A stretch of DNA of 64,000 bases from Vibrio ishigakensis (lineage in GTDB: Bacteria; Pseudomonadota; Gammaproteobacteria; Enterobacterales; Vibrionaceae): positions 2,790,001 to 2,854,000 of the forward strand of contig NZ_AP024881.1 of NCBI RefSeq assembly GCF_024347675.1, in the 5' to 3' direction. Below, one piece after another: positions 1 to 8,234 of this stretch (position 1 is its first letter; every line of letters begins with the position of its first letter). Under the pieces are notes generated by a model. It saw only the letters and a list, made by a program, of their open reading frames with translations, did no database searches and was not told the origin of the DNA. Made by a program: the position numbers and the translations under genes.

Positions 1-282
1 GCTGCCGGTGGCTACCCAGCATCTTACAACAAAGGCGACGTGATCTCTGGTCTACCTACTGAAGCTGTTGAAGGCGAGAAGGTATTCCACGCTGGTACTG
101 CTGAGAAAGATGGCGCAATCACTACTAACGGTGGTCGCGTGCTATGTGCAACAGCACTTGGCAACACAGTATCTGAAGCACAAGCGCGTGCCTATGAGCT
201 AACTAAGAAGATCTCTTGGGATGGCATGTTCCATCGCAACGACATCGGCTATCGCGCCATTGCTCGTGAACAGCAAAAGTAA
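1..282 (+). CDS. purD: Phosphoribosylamine--glycine ligase (GARS), C-terminal fragment
   Basis: This is the last 93 codons of the purine enzyme that joins phosphoribosylamine and glycine using ATP; the start lies before the window. The reading frame is open from base 1 and ends in TAA at 280-282. Visible residues (AAGGYPASYNKGD, then FHAGTA, then GRVLCATALG and a final DIGYRAI) match the C-terminal GARS domain as I know it from enterobacterial and Vibrio PurD. An in-frame GTG at 40 is not a start, because conserved sequence continues upstream of it. A strong hairpin terminator follows directly. The neighbours DUF1481 and hupA, convergent on the other strand, reproduce the order seen in E. coli. 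Confidence 0.93.
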   Translation, partial: AAGGYPASYNKGDVISGLPTEAVEGEKVFHAGTAEKDGAITTNGGRVLCATALGNTVSEAQARAYELTKKISWDGMFHRNDIGYRAIAREQQK

Positions 283-293
283 GCGTTAAACAC

Positions 294-325
294 GAAAAAG
301 CCACTCAGTTGAGTGGCTTTTTTTT
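294..325 (+). terminator. Intrinsic terminator after purD
   Basis: AAGCCACTCA and TGAGTGGCTT form a 10-bp stem with a 2-base loop, followed by a run of eight T. It lies 12 bases after the purD stop and points the same way as purD. The A-rich left flank may let it also stop transcripts from the convergent DUF1481 gene. Confidence 0.88.
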
Positions 326-336
326 GAATTCAATTT

Positions 337-1032
337 TTAGCTTTCTAAGGTTGGGCGTTCGATACAATCAAAGCCACCATGTTTTAGCACCAGCATTTGG
401 TCTACTACTACCTTGCTGCTGTCGAACTCGCCGATAAATGCGGCAAAGTTATCTTCTTCTTTCAAGCGCTCAATCAAGAACTTAGGAAGCGCCTGCTTAA
501 ATTCGATGTTGGTGTACTCACGACCGCCACAGGTAGTAAAGGTACCGTCCTCCCAATAGCCCTGAATCAGCTCTAGGCCCGCATCACGCTGAGATTTAGA
601 CTTAGCCACCAGCTCATCCGCTTGAGTGCGCACCTCGCCAATCTGCTCGCTTCGCATTGGCATCACCTTGCCATTGATACGCATACGTTGATATACCGCT
701 TCACCGTTTTGGCTAAAGCGCAATGTCATTTGAAATGGAACCTTGTTACCAGACTTGGTGCGCCTCTCACCTACGCGTGTCATCTCACGTAGATTATCGC
801 CATCCCAAAGGTAGTGACTTTGATACCAAGTATTGTCTGAGAACTTAACGTCATCGGTACTCGATTCAGGAGTCTCGAATCGTTCAGTTACCCAATAAAG
901 AGAGGTTTTATCTGCGTCACTTTCGCCACCTACAAATTCGGTAACTTGAGCATTTTGACGTAGAGGGGTCGTGGCAGATGAACAGCCAGCGAGAACTAGA
1001 ATTGCAAGAAATGCGGAGGAAACATGTTTCAT
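337..1032 (-). CDS. DUF1481 family lipoprotein (YjaH-like)
   Basis: A 231-residue predicted lipoprotein of unknown function. Residues 1-16 form a short signal peptide ending in the lipobox LAGC, so Cys17 should be lipidated. The residue after it is Ser, which in E. coli usually sends lipoproteins to the outer membrane. The rest is soluble and mixed alpha/beta, with Cys residues near the C-terminus (TTCGGRE and FDCIERP) that could form a disulfide. It lies just downstream of hupA, as yjaH does in E. coli, and the family assignment rests on this context and recalled sequence. The hupA terminator sits immediately before the ATG and no Shine-Dalgarno is visible, so expression may be low or depend on read-through. 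Confidence 0.8.
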   Translation of the reverse strand: MKHVSSAFLAILVLAGCSSATTPLRQNAQVTEFVGGESDADKTSLYWVTERFETPESSTDDVKFSDNTWYQSHYLWDGDNLREMTRVGERRTKSGNKVPFQMTLRFSQNGEAVYQRMRINGKVMPMRSEQIGEVRTQADELVAKSKSQRDAGLELIQGYWEDGTFTTCGGREYTNIEFKQALPKFLIERLKEEDNFAAFIGEFDSSKVVVDQMLVLKHGGFDCIERPTLES

Positions 1033-1034
1033 AT

Positions 1035-1068
1035 AAAAATACGCCGAGCTCTATCACTCGGCGTATTT
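1035..1068 (-). terminator. Intrinsic terminator after hupA
   Basis: On the minus strand AATACGCCGAG pairs with CTCGGCGTATT across an 8-base loop, followed by TTTAT. It starts a few bases after the hupA stop and ends only about 3 bases before the DUF1481 ATG. It therefore separates hupA from DUF1481 or attenuates read-through between them. Confidence 0.85.
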
Positions 1069-1072
1069 TACA

Positions 1073-1345
1073 TTAATTTACTGAGTCTTTCAGTGCTTTA
1101 CCAGCTGTAAACGCAGGAACGTTTGCTGCAGCGATTTGGATTTCTTCACCAGTCTTAGGGTTACGACCAGTGCGAGCACTACGGTGAGATACTTTGAATG
1201 TGCCAAAACCAATTAGTTGAACTTGGTCGCCCTCTTTCAGAGCTTCAGTAACGCCTTCAAGAGTAGCTTCAAGAGCTGCTTTTGCTTGAGCTTTAGATAG
1301 ATCTGCTTTTTCAGCAATTGCATCGATTAATTGGGTCTTGTTCAT
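1073..1345 (-). CDS. hupA: DNA-binding protein HU-alpha
   Basis: A 90-residue histone-like nucleoid protein that bends DNA as a dimer. The start [20 protein letters not shown], the core [20 protein letters not shown] (the HU/IHF signature leading into the beta arm with its intercalating proline) and the C-terminal [11 protein letters not shown] are all classic HU, at the usual length. The ATG at 1345 is preceded by AAGGGAAA. Upstream on the minus strand there is a TTGCCA with a weak -10-like TTTAGA about 16 bases later, which is only a possible promoter. The adjacent DUF1481 gene and terminator favour hupA over hupB, which normally sits beside lon. Confidence 0.95.
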   Translation of the reverse strand: MNKTQLIDAIAEKADLSKAQAKAALEATLEGVTEALKEGDQVQLIGFGTFKVSHRSARTGRNPKTGEEIQIAAANVPAFTAGKALKDSVN

Positions 1346-1601
1346 TGGGGTTTCCCTTCTAAAGTGTTTGAAAACAAAATCACTCTAAAGCATAAAGCCC
1401 CCATCTGGCAAAGGGTTGAGAGTGATCTTGGGGTTCAAGCGAACACTTTTTAGCTTATTCTGCCGATCAACTCACAGTTTCTCTGGTTTGCGAGCAAAAA
1501 GCGGTCAAATTATCTACACTACGTACTGTATAAATAGCCTATTAATTCAGCGAGATGCCTGTCATAATCCGCTTGTTTCATAAACACACACACAAGGTAA
1601 C

Positions 1602-2687
1602 ATGTTACTCCTGACCATCTATGTCTCCATTGCTATTGGAGTCTCGTTCATCTGTTCAGTTCTAGAAGCTGTGCTTTTGAGCATCTCACCGAGCTATATC
1701 GCTCAACTTAAACAGAACCAACACCCAGCAGCTGAAAAGCTTGGCAAACTGAAATCGGACATCGACCGTCCACTTGCCTCTATCCTGACCCTGAACACCA
1801 TAGCGCACACCATAGGTGCGGCGAGTGCTGGTGCTCAAGCGGCAGTGGTATTTGGTAGCCAGTGGCTAGGCGTATTCTCTGCGGTTCTTACTTTAGGTAT
1901 CTTGCTACTTTCTGAGATCGTGCCAAAAACTATCGGTGCGACCTACTGGCGTCAGCTAGCACCAGGTTCAGCTTCTATTCTGAACTGGATGGTGTGGGCA
2001 CTGACTCCATTTGTTTGGTTCTCCGAGCAGATCACCAAGCGCCTATCAAGAGGCTCAGTTGAACCTAAACTGCGTGACGAAATCTCAGCGATGGCGATGC
2101 TGGCTAAAGAGTCTGGAGAATTTGCTGAAGATGAAAGCCGTATTCTGCATAACCTTCTTAACCTGCCAAATGTGCCGGTGACCAAGGTAATGACACCACG
2201 CCCAGTAGTATTCCGTGTAGACGCGACTCTAACGGTCAATGAGTTCTTGAAGGAACACCAAGACTGTCCTTTCTCTCGCCCTCTTGTTTATAGCGAGACT
2301 AAAGACAATATCCTTGGCTTTGTGCACCGCCTAGAGCTGTTCAAATTGCAGCAGCGCGGTCGTGGTGAGGCACAATTAGGTGCGGTAATGCGCCCTATTC
2401 ATGTGTTCCTTAATAACATCGCGCTACCAGATGCATTCGACAAGATGTTGAAGAACCGTCTACAACTTGCGCTTATCGTAGATGAGTACGGTACAGTGCA
2501 AGGTCTAGTGACCCTAGAGGACGTGTTTGAATTCTTACTTGGTGAGGAGATCATCGATGAGGCGGACAAAAACACCGACATGCAGGAACTGGCGTACGAG
2601 CGCTGGGAAAACTGGAAGAAGAAACACAACGTTATCGAAAACGTGGATGAAGACGATACTGAACATCCAAGTAACGATAACAAATAG
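1602..2687 (+). CDS. CNNM-domain (DUF21) and tandem-CBS membrane protein
   Basis: A 361-residue inner-membrane protein of the CNNM/CorB-like family, linked elsewhere to divalent cation (Mg2+/Co2+) handling. Residues 1-150 form the DUF21 domain with about four hydrophobic segments and the conserved SEIVPKTIGATYW stretch. Two CBS domains follow at roughly 195-250 (MTPRPVVFRVDATL) and 255-325 (LALIVDEYGTVQGLVTLEDV). The tail after the second CBS domain is only about 35 acidic residues, so the CorC_HlyC domain found in longer relatives is absent. AAGGTAAC precedes the ATG. The gene stands alone, divergent from hupA and convergent with DUF416. Its substrate cannot be read from the sequence. Confidence 0.88.
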   Translation: MLLLTIYVSIAIGVSFICSVLEAVLLSISPSYIAQLKQNQHPAAEKLGKLKSDIDRPLASILTLNTIAHTIGAASAGAQAAVVFGSQWLGVFSAVLTLGILLLSEIVPKTIGATYWRQLAPGSASILNWMVWALTPFVWFSEQITKRLSRGSVEPKLRDEISAMAMLAKESGEFAEDESRILHNLLNLPNVPVTKVMTPRPVVFRVDATLTVNEFLKEHQDCPFSRPLVYSETKDNILGFVHRLELFKLQQRGRGEAQLGAVMRPIHVFLNNIALPDAFDKMLKNRLQLALIVDEYGTVQGLVTLEDVFEFLLGEEIIDEADKNTDMQELAYERWENWKKKHNVIENVDEDDTEHPSNDNK

Positions 2688-2692
2688 ATAGC

Positions 2693-2720
2693 AAAACGGG
2701 AGCCTAGGCTCCCGTTTTTA
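2693..2720. terminator. Bidirectional terminator between CNNM and DUF416 genes
   Basis: AAAACGGGAGCC TA GGCTCCCGTTTTT is a near-perfect palindrome with A and T flanks, so it can work for both convergent genes. Confidence 0.85.
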
Positions 2721-2736
2721 GTTCTTTAATCAGAGA

Positions 2737-3327
2737 TTATTGAGCGACCACACCAATGTTGCTCACGCTCTCTTCTCTTAGCTCAGCGCGCAGGTCTTTG
2801 ATTAGCTCGATATCGCGTTCAACGCAGTCCTTCAAAGGACGGAAGATAGCCCACTGAACGTCCCACTCTTCGCAAACCGCTTCGTTTTCTTTCTGGTTGT
2901 CGTTAGTGATCTCATCGCTACCCTGAGCCACTTCTAGGTCTGCCACTGTCATTACAGACTGCTGGCTGATGTTCTGCATCGCTTCCATTAGAAGGTCTCT
3001 GTCTAGCAGAGCATGTAAAAGCTCTGAAAGTCCCATACAAGCATCGATAGCAGGATACACACCATAGAACTCAAACTCTTCTGCGTTTGGCACTAGTTCT
3101 TCGAGCTTTTCTAGTTGACGCTCAAAGTTTACCTTAGCGTTTTTTACCGTTAGCAGTTCCCAAATGCTGTCCAGAATATCTCTGTAGATTCGAGCCTCAG
3201 CAAATTCCGTTGTCTGACAAAACATGGCATAGTTTGGATACATACGCTCACACAGACTGGCCATGAAAGTGATTTGTTGCCAAGGTTCTAGCTTCTCAAG
3301 ACGAAGCTGTAGAGGATTCTTTAACAT
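2737..3327 (-). CDS. DUF416 family protein, YjaG-like
   Basis: A 196-residue cytoplasmic protein of unknown function, clearly of the YjaG (DUF416) family. The start LKNPLQLRLEKLEPWQQITF, then CERMYPNYAMFCQTTEF, the YGVYPAIDAC motif and the ending ERDIELIKDLRAELREE all follow the E. coli protein as I recall it, at the same length. I chose the ATG at 3327; the frame extends 4 codons further to a TTG at 3339, which the family does not use. In E. coli yjaG lies between nfi and hupA, so its position near hupA is conserved although a CNNM gene intervenes. It is largely helical, with no signal peptide or catalytic motif that I can see. Confidence 0.88.
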   Translation of the reverse strand: MLKNPLQLRLEKLEPWQQITFMASLCERMYPNYAMFCQTTEFAEARIYRDILDSIWELLTVKNAKVNFERQLEKLEELVPNAEEFEFYGVYPAIDACMGLSELLHALLDRDLLMEAMQNISQQSVMTVADLEVAQGSDEITNDNQKENEAVCEEWDVQWAIFRPLKDCVERDIELIKDLRAELREESVSNIGVVAQ

Positions 3328-3429
3328 AGCGACTCGCAATTATGGGAAAACAGCAAAAGTGTACTGTATAGCCACACTTCTTCATAGTTTTAAACCGATT
3401 ATCGATGTATTTATAGGGAAGCCAAGTGC

Positions 3430-4356
3430 ATGAAAACTGAGACCCAATATCTTTATGTGGAATCCAAAACCAAGGCTGAGTATTTAGAACTGCTGCGCGA
3501 GGCGAACCTACCTCAGCTAGAAGTCACCGAGGACAAAAGCCTAGCCAATATCCTCCTTGCCGGTCCTCCTATGGTTGCGGATAAGCTCGATGAGTTTCCA
3601 AACCTTGAGTGGATCCAATCTGTGTATGCTGGAGTTGATGCACTTACCCAACCGGGACTGCGCCGTGATTACTTGCTTACCAATGTTAAAGGCATCTTCG
3701 GTCAGCCTATCTCTGAGTATGTGCTTGGTTATGCCATTGGGCACTATCGCCACTTTGATATCTATCGTGAGCAACAAAGTGCTCAAAACTGGCAACCACA
3801 CCCTTATGTATGCCTGAGCGAGAAAACCATAGTGATTCTTGGTACAGGCTCTATCGGAGCTCATCTTTCTATTACTGCTAAGGCATTTGGCTTAAAAACC
3901 ATTGGCGTAAATTCTTCTGGCAAACAACCGGCTGACAGTCAGTTTGATGAAGTATACGCAATACAAAATATCGACAAGGCATTAGCGCAAGCGGATATCC
4001 TAGTATCTGTGCTACCGAAGACGCCACAGACTAAAGGTATTCTAAACGTTGAGACCTTCTCACATTGTAAGGATGTGCTTTTATTTAATGTGGGACGTGG
4101 TGACGCTATTGAAACTCAGGCTCTTTTGGATGGCTTAGACAATGGTCAGATCAAGCGTGCTTATCTGGACGTGTTTATCAACGAGCCAATCTCACAGCAG
4201 TGTCCGTACTGGCAACACCCTCAGGTAACGGTAACACCACACATTGCCGCGCACTCGTTTCCAAGTCAGGTGATGGGGCTGTTTAAACAGAACTACGCTA
4301 AATGGCTAAAAGGGGAAGAGCTCGACGCTAAGGTCGATTTTGATAAGGGCTATTAA
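3430..4356 (+). CDS. D-2-hydroxyacid dehydrogenase (NAD(P)-dependent)
   Basis: A 308-residue cytoplasmic oxidoreductase of the D-isomer-specific 2-hydroxyacid dehydrogenase family. The Rossmann motif GTGSIGAHLSITAKAFG is near residue 138, followed by SVLPKTPQTKGILN, the substrate-binding FNVGRGDAIE, and the catalytic-His segment TPHIAAHS near residue 275. The N-terminal substrate half carries WIQSVYAGVDAL, reminiscent of glyoxylate/hydroxypyruvate reductase (GhrA-like) members. Exact substrate and cofactor cannot be told. AGGGAAG lies 8-9 bases before the ATG. It is monocistronic, convergent with pyrE, and shares a bidirectional terminator with it. Confidence 0.88.
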   Translation: MKTETQYLYVESKTKAEYLELLREANLPQLEVTEDKSLANILLAGPPMVADKLDEFPNLEWIQSVYAGVDALTQPGLRRDYLLTNVKGIFGQPISEYVLGYAIGHYRHFDIYREQQSAQNWQPHPYVCLSEKTIVILGTGSIGAHLSITAKAFGLKTIGVNSSGKQPADSQFDEVYAIQNIDKALAQADILVSVLPKTPQTKGILNVETFSHCKDVLLFNVGRGDAIETQALLDGLDNGQIKRAYLDVFINEPISQQCPYWQHPQVTVTPHIAAHSFPSQVMGLFKQNYAKWLKGEELDAKVDFDKGY

Positions 4357-4357
4357 G

Positions 4358-4386
4358 CAAAAGCGCCTCCTAGGGAGGCGCTTTTA
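4358..4386. terminator. Bidirectional terminator between hydroxyacid dehydrogenase and pyrE
   Basis: AAAAGCGCCTCC TA GGGAGGCGCTTTT is a strong palindrome with A and T flanks, placed between two convergent stop codons about 30 bases apart. Confidence 0.88.
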
Positions 4387-4388
4387 GA

Positions 4389-5030
4389 TTAGATTCCGTA
4401 TTGAGCGCGGTACGCCTTAACAGCCTCTAGATGTTCAGCACTGCTGCCTTTCTCTTCTAGGAAAGTGATTAGGTCGGTTAGGCTAACAATCGAGATGATA
4501 GAGCAGCCGAAGTCACGCTCTACTTCTTGGATTGCAGAAAGCTCGCCCTTGCCTTTCTCTTGACGGTCGATAGCAACCAACACGCCTGCTAGGTCAGCAC
4601 CGTTCGCTTGGATGATCTCCATAGACTCACGAATCGCAGTACCTGCTGTGATCACGTCGTCCACCAGCATGATGCGACCTTCTAGTGGGCTACCTACTAG
4701 GTTGCCACCTTCGCCGTGGTCTTTAGCTTCTTTACGGTTAAAGCAGTATGGCTTGTCCGTGTCGTGGTGATCCGCAAGAGCTACTGCAGTAGTGGTTGCG
4801 ATAGGAATCCCCTTATACGCAGGGCCAAATAGCACATCATAGTCGATGCCTGAGTCTGCAAGTGCAGCAGCATAGAAGCGACCAAGACGCGCCAAATCAC
4901 GACCTGTGTTGAATAGCCCAGCGTTAAAGAAATAAGGGCTAGTGCGTCCCGACTTCAAAGTAAACTCACCAAACTTAAGAACCTCTTTCTCAAGTGCAAA
5001 TTCAATAAACTCACGCTGGTATGCTTTCAT
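4389..5030 (-). CDS. pyrE: Orotate phosphoribosyltransferase
   Basis: A 213-residue enzyme that makes OMP from orotate and PRPP, the fifth step of pyrimidine synthesis, as a cytoplasmic dimer. The N-terminal [20 protein letters not shown], the loop [13 protein letters not shown] and the PRPP-binding [11 protein letters not shown] are all present and the length is standard. It is the second gene after rph on the minus strand, separated by 108 bases that contain an attenuator. That arrangement, with rph as the translated leader, is the known UTP-responsive pyrE attenuation system of enterobacteria. Confidence 0.96.
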   Translation of the reverse strand: MKAYQREFIEFALEKEVLKFGEFTLKSGRTSPYFFNAGLFNTGRDLARLGRFYAAALADSGIDYDVLFGPAYKGIPIATTTAVALADHHDTDKPYCFNRKEAKDHGEGGNLVGSPLEGRIMLVDDVITAGTAIRESMEIIQANGADLAGVLVAIDRQEKGKGELSAIQEVERDFGCSIISIVSLTDLITFLEEKGSSAEHLEAVKAYRAQYGI

Positions 5031-5097
5031 TTTATTCTCTCTAATTAGGGTCTAGGCAAACCTAGACAATGTACAAAACTATCTCTTCTTAAGAAGA

Positions 5098-5130
5098 CAA
5101 AAAAATAGCCCCTGAAACAGGAGCTATTCA
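5098..5130 (-). promoter_or_regulatory. pyrE attenuator (intrinsic terminator in the rph-pyrE gap)
   Basis: On the minus strand TAGCTCCTG, a TTT loop and CAGGGGCTA form a 9-bp stem (one G-U pair) followed by seven T. The hairpin begins about 9 bases after the rph stop codon, and a T-rich TTGTTTTTG lies just before it. Ribosomes finishing rph would cover the stem. This is the layout of the E. coli pyrE attenuator, where low UTP slows polymerase so that coupled translation prevents termination. The mechanism here is inferred from that likeness. Confidence 0.82.
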
Positions 5131-5138
5131 AAAACAAT

Positions 5139-5855
5139 TTATTCGGCCAATGCCGCTTTCTGAACTTCAACAATGTCGCTAATGCCCTTCTTAGCCAGAG
5201 CAAGCAAATCAAGTAGTTCTTCATGTGAGAAAGGTTCGCCCTCTGCGGTGCCTTGAACCTCAATCATCTTACCTTCTTCAGTCATTACCACGTTCATGTC
5301 GGTATCAGCGGCTGAATCTTCAGTGTACTCAAGGTCACAACGCGCTTCGCCTTCAACCATGCCCACAGATACTGCAGCAACGTGGCCTTTCATCGGGTTA
5401 GCTTTAAGAGTGCCTGCTGCAACCATCTTCTGGAATGCATCTGCCATAGCAACGCTTGCACCAGAGATAGATGCTGTGCGAGTACCGCCATCAGCTTGGA
5501 TAACGTCACAGTCTACTGTCACCATAACCTCACCCATAGCTTCTAGGTCAACAACTGCGCGTAGGCTACGAGCGATCAAGCGTTGGATTTCCATAGTACG
5601 ACCGCCTTGCTTACCGCTTGCCGCTTCACGACGGTTACGGGTGTGGGTTGCACGAGGAAGCATGCCGTATTCAGCGGTTACCCAGCCTTTGCCTTTACCT
5701 TTTAACCAGCGTGGCACATTTTCTTCAACAGAGGCGTTACACAAAACTTTAGTGTTACCAAACTCAACTAGAACAGAACCTTCAGCGTAGGCTGTGTAGT
5801 CGCGAGTCATTTTAATAGGACGAACCTGATCCAGAGCACGGTCGTTTGGACGCAT
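5139..5855 (-). CDS. rph: Ribonuclease PH
   Basis: A 238-residue phosphorolytic 3'-5' exoribonuclease that trims tRNA precursors as a hexameric ring. Visible are the N-terminal [37 protein letters not shown], the phosphate-binding area [38 protein letters not shown], and the C-terminal [17 protein letters not shown]. Full length, with no sign of the frameshift carried by the E. coli K-12 rph-1 allele. It is first in the rph-pyrE operon, and its 3' end is the coupled leader for the pyrE attenuator. ATG at 5855 after AAGGTGAC. Confidence 0.96.
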   Translation of the reverse strand: MRPNDRALDQVRPIKMTRDYTAYAEGSVLVEFGNTKVLCNASVEENVPRWLKGKGKGWVTAEYGMLPRATHTRNRREAASGKQGGRTMEIQRLIARSLRAVVDLEAMGEVMVTVDCDVIQADGGTRTASISGASVAMADAFQKMVAAGTLKANPMKGHVAAVSVGMVEGEARCDLEYTEDSAADTDMNVVMTEEGKMIEVQGTAEGEPFSHEELLDLLALAKKGISDIVEVQKAALAE

Positions 5856-5895
5856 GTGAAGTCACCTTAGAAAGTAAGATAGGAATTGGTGCGAG

Positions 5896-5901
5896 ATTAT
5901 A
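5896..5901 (-). promoter_or_regulatory. Possible -10 element of the rph-pyrE promoter
   Basis: The minus strand reads TATAAT followed by CTCGCAC, a GC-rich stretch of the kind seen at growth-regulated promoters, about 40 bases upstream of the rph ATG. No good -35 lies 16-18 bases upstream, so this is a tentative call. Confidence 0.35.
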
Positions 5902-6009
5902 TAGGAACATGGCGCAGGATGCGACCCAAGACCTTAGGGTGACCGCAGGAGTTGTGCTAGTATTGCACCGGACAATATGACATACAGATTTGATGACTAA
6001 GGTAATTCA

Positions 6010-6876
6010 ATGATTTACAGCATGACCGCTTATGCGCGCAAAGAAGTCAAAGGTGATTGGGGTAATGCCGTTTGGGAAATTCGCTCGGTAAACCAACGCT
6101 ATCTTGAGACCTATTTCCGTCTTCCGGAACAATTTCGCGCTCTAGAGCCCATCCTTCGTGAGCGTTTTCGTAAACGCCTAGCTCGCGGTAAAGTTGAATG
6201 CCACCTTCGTTTTGAAGCAAACCCAAGTGCTAAGGGTGAGCTAACCATCAACGAAGACTTAGCGAAACAAGTGATCAATGCAGCGACTCGTATCATGGAA
6301 ATGACTGGCGAAACTAGCCGAGTGAATCCATTTCAGGTGATGCAATGGCAAGGTGTGATGGAAACACCTGAGCAAGATATGGATAGCATCAACAAAGACC
6401 TACTAAACGGTTTTGACGAGGCTATCAATGAATTTATCGCAGCTCGCGCAAGCGAAGGCGAAAACATGAAGGCACTTATCGTTCAGCGTCTAGATGCTAT
6501 TACTGAAGAAGTAGTGAAGGTACGTGCTCGCATGCCAGAGATCCTACAATGGCAACGTGACCGCCTGACCAGCAAGTTTGAAGAAGCGTCAATCGAGCTA
6601 GATTCATCTCGCGTTGAGCAAGAACTTATCCTACTAGCGCAAAAATCTGACGTTGCTGAGGAGCTAGACCGCCTAGACTCTCACGTAAAAGAAACCACTA
6701 GCATCCTTAAGAAAGGTGGTGCATGTGGTCGCCGTCTAGACTTCATGATGCAAGAGTTCAACCGTGAGTCGAACACCCTAGCGTCTAAGTCTATCAGCAC
6801 CGACATCACTGCCTCTGGCGTTGAGCTGAAAGTGCTTATCGAGCAGATGCGTGAGCAGATCCAGAACATTGAGTAA
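6010..6876 (+). CDS. yicC: YicC family endoribonuclease
   Basis: A 288-residue protein of the YicC/YloC family; E. coli YicC has been described as an endoribonuclease acting in mRNA/sRNA turnover. The start MIYSMTAYARKE, then WEIRSVNQRYLETYFRLPE, and the C-terminal block LDFMMQEFNRESNTLASKS with EQMREQIQNIE are the family hallmarks. N-terminal YicC_N spans roughly residues 1-155 and the C-terminal domain roughly 205-288, with a helical linker between. AAGG lies about 8 bases before the ATG. It is divergent from rph-pyrE, as its homologue is in E. coli. Confidence 0.94.
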   Translation: MIYSMTAYARKEVKGDWGNAVWEIRSVNQRYLETYFRLPEQFRALEPILRERFRKRLARGKVECHLRFEANPSAKGELTINEDLAKQVINAATRIMEMTGETSRVNPFQVMQWQGVMETPEQDMDSINKDLLNGFDEAINEFIAARASEGENMKALIVQRLDAITEEVVKVRARMPEILQWQRDRLTSKFEEASIELDSSRVEQELILLAQKSDVAEELDRLDSHVKETTSILKKGGACGRRLDFMMQEFNRESNTLASKSISTDITASGVELKVLIEQMREQIQNIE

Positions 6877-6894
6877 CAGACTTACAGTTCTTCT

Positions 6895-6922
6895 AAAGCC
6901 TGCCTAGTGCAGGCTTTTTATT
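6895..6922 (+). terminator. Intrinsic terminator after yicC
   Basis: AGCCTGC, a short loop and GCAGGCT, followed by TTTTATTATT, 18 bases after the yicC stop. It runs up to the stop codon of the convergent dehydrogenase and has A residues on the left, so it may serve both. Confidence 0.8.
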
Positions 6923-8111
6923 ATTCTGGTACTAGCTCTCTAAGTATCTCTTCACACTCGAATCGCGTCATAACCACAGGCACCGGGTAAACACCAAATG
7001 CCTCTTTAATTGCTTGGTCAGCTAAAGCTGTAATATCGGTTTGATTAAGTTCTTTTACTACCGTAGGCAAATCCAGTTCAACCAATAACTTCTCAACCAT
7101 ATCGACCAACAGCTTGGCATCTTTGTCTACATTACCAGTCGACTTTTTGGGGAAGACCTGGGCTAGCAGTTCAGCTAGAAATCGAGGTTCTCTTTGTGCA
7201 ATAACGCCAAGAACTTTAGGTAAGACTATGGCGTTCGCTCTACCGTGGGGGACGTGATAAAAAGCTCCCAGCTGATGAGCAATAGCGTGCACATAGCCTA
7301 TATAAGTGCGGGTAAACGCAAGTCCAGCATCAAAACTGGCTTTGGCTAGCGCCTGTCTTGCTTCTAGGTTCTGGCCATTCCTATGTGCTTGAGGAAGATA
7401 CTCAAAGATGGTTCTAATAGCTGAAATGCTCCACTCACGGGTTTGCTGATTGGCGTAACCACTGAGGTAAGACTCTATGGCATGAGTAAGTGCATCCATA
7501 CCCGTTTCAGCTGTGATCTGCGGTGGTAATCCCATCAATAGAGTCGAATCTAAGATAGCGACTTTAGGTACGATAAAGGGGTCTGTGATATTGAGTTTTG
7601 AGCGGGAGGCTTTATCACTGATTACAGAGGCAACCGTAGTCTCAGAGCCTGTACCTGATGTAGTTGGAATAGCGATGATTGGAAAGATGGGGCGATGGAC
7701 ACGCAGCAAGCCAAACAATTTGGTGATGTCCTTTCCTGTCTTGGCTGAAGCAGAAATAGCTTTGGCACAATCTATTGGTGAGCCGCCACCAATAGCAATT
7801 ATCCCATCACAACTCTTTTGCTTAAATAGCTCTACTCCCCTTCGGACCACAGCGACCTCAGGGTCAGGCAACACCTCATCAAATAGAGTAAAAAGAACAT
7901 GATGATCTTTTAGATCATGGGTGACCTTCCCGACTAGTCCCAGCTCCACCAGCGTTTTATCTGTGACTATCAAGGGGTGAGTGATACCAAGCTTTTTACA
8001 CAGATGAGAAACCTGCGACAGGCTGCCTTCCCCTTCATACAGCTCGGGAGTCGGGATAGGCACCATCTTTAGAAAAGGCTTTCGGACATTCACTATCAAT
8101 TGATGTAGCAT
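6921..8111 (-). CDS. Iron-containing alcohol dehydrogenase family protein
   Basis: A 396-residue group III (iron-type) dehydrogenase, probably reducing or oxidising a small alcohol/aldehyde with NAD(P). The nucleotide-binding GGGSPIDCAKAIS is near residue 105, IPTTSGTGSE near 148, the family signature TAETGMDALTHAIESYLSGYA near 200, and the metal-ligand segment HAIAHQLGAFYHVPHG near 275, so the Asp/His/His/His iron ligands look intact. The ATG is preceded by GGGAGGAGAG, one of the strongest ribosome sites in the window. It seems to be monocistronic: a terminator on the same strand separates it from the exported-protein genes upstream. The physiological substrate is not evident. Confidence 0.9.
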   Translation of the reverse strand: MLHQLIVNVRKPFLKMVPIPTPELYEGEGSLSQVSHLCKKLGITHPLIVTDKTLVELGLVGKVTHDLKDHHVLFTLFDEVLPDPEVAVVRRGVELFKQKSCDGIIAIGGGSPIDCAKAISASAKTGKDITKLFGLLRVHRPIFPIIAIPTTSGTGSETTVASVISDKASRSKLNITDPFIVPKVAILDSTLLMGLPPQITAETGMDALTHAIESYLSGYANQQTREWSISAIRTIFEYLPQAHRNGQNLEARQALAKASFDAGLAFTRTYIGYVHAIAHQLGAFYHVPHGRANAIVLPKVLGVIAQREPRFLAELLAQVFPKKSTGNVDKDAKLLVDMVEKLLVELDLPTVVKELNQTDITALADQAIKEAFGVYPVPVVMTRFECEEILRELVPE

Positions 8112-8136
8112 CTCTCCTCCCTGAGTTCAACCTATT

Positions 8137-8167
8137 AAAAAGCTCATCTATTTGAGATGAGCTTTTA
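8137..8167 (-). terminator. Intrinsic terminator after the exported-protein operon
   Basis: The minus strand has AAAAGCTCATCT, a 5-base loop, then AGATGAGCTTTTT. It follows the three genes at 8235-10419 and precedes the iron-dehydrogenase gene, so the two units are transcribed separately. Confidence 0.82.
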
Positions 8168-8234
8168 GCTTGTTCTAAGTCTGGGTTTGCATCAAGTTAG
8201 TGTGGCCAAATTGGTGAGGTTGCTCCAGAGCAAT

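Noticed and set aside
3325..3339. Same upstream extension (Met-Arg-Val-Ala-Met) on the DUF416 and RadC frames, perhaps a shared element
   Set aside because: Both arise from similar bases upstream of the true ATGs; family lengths support the downstream starts, and the bases around them are otherwise unalike.
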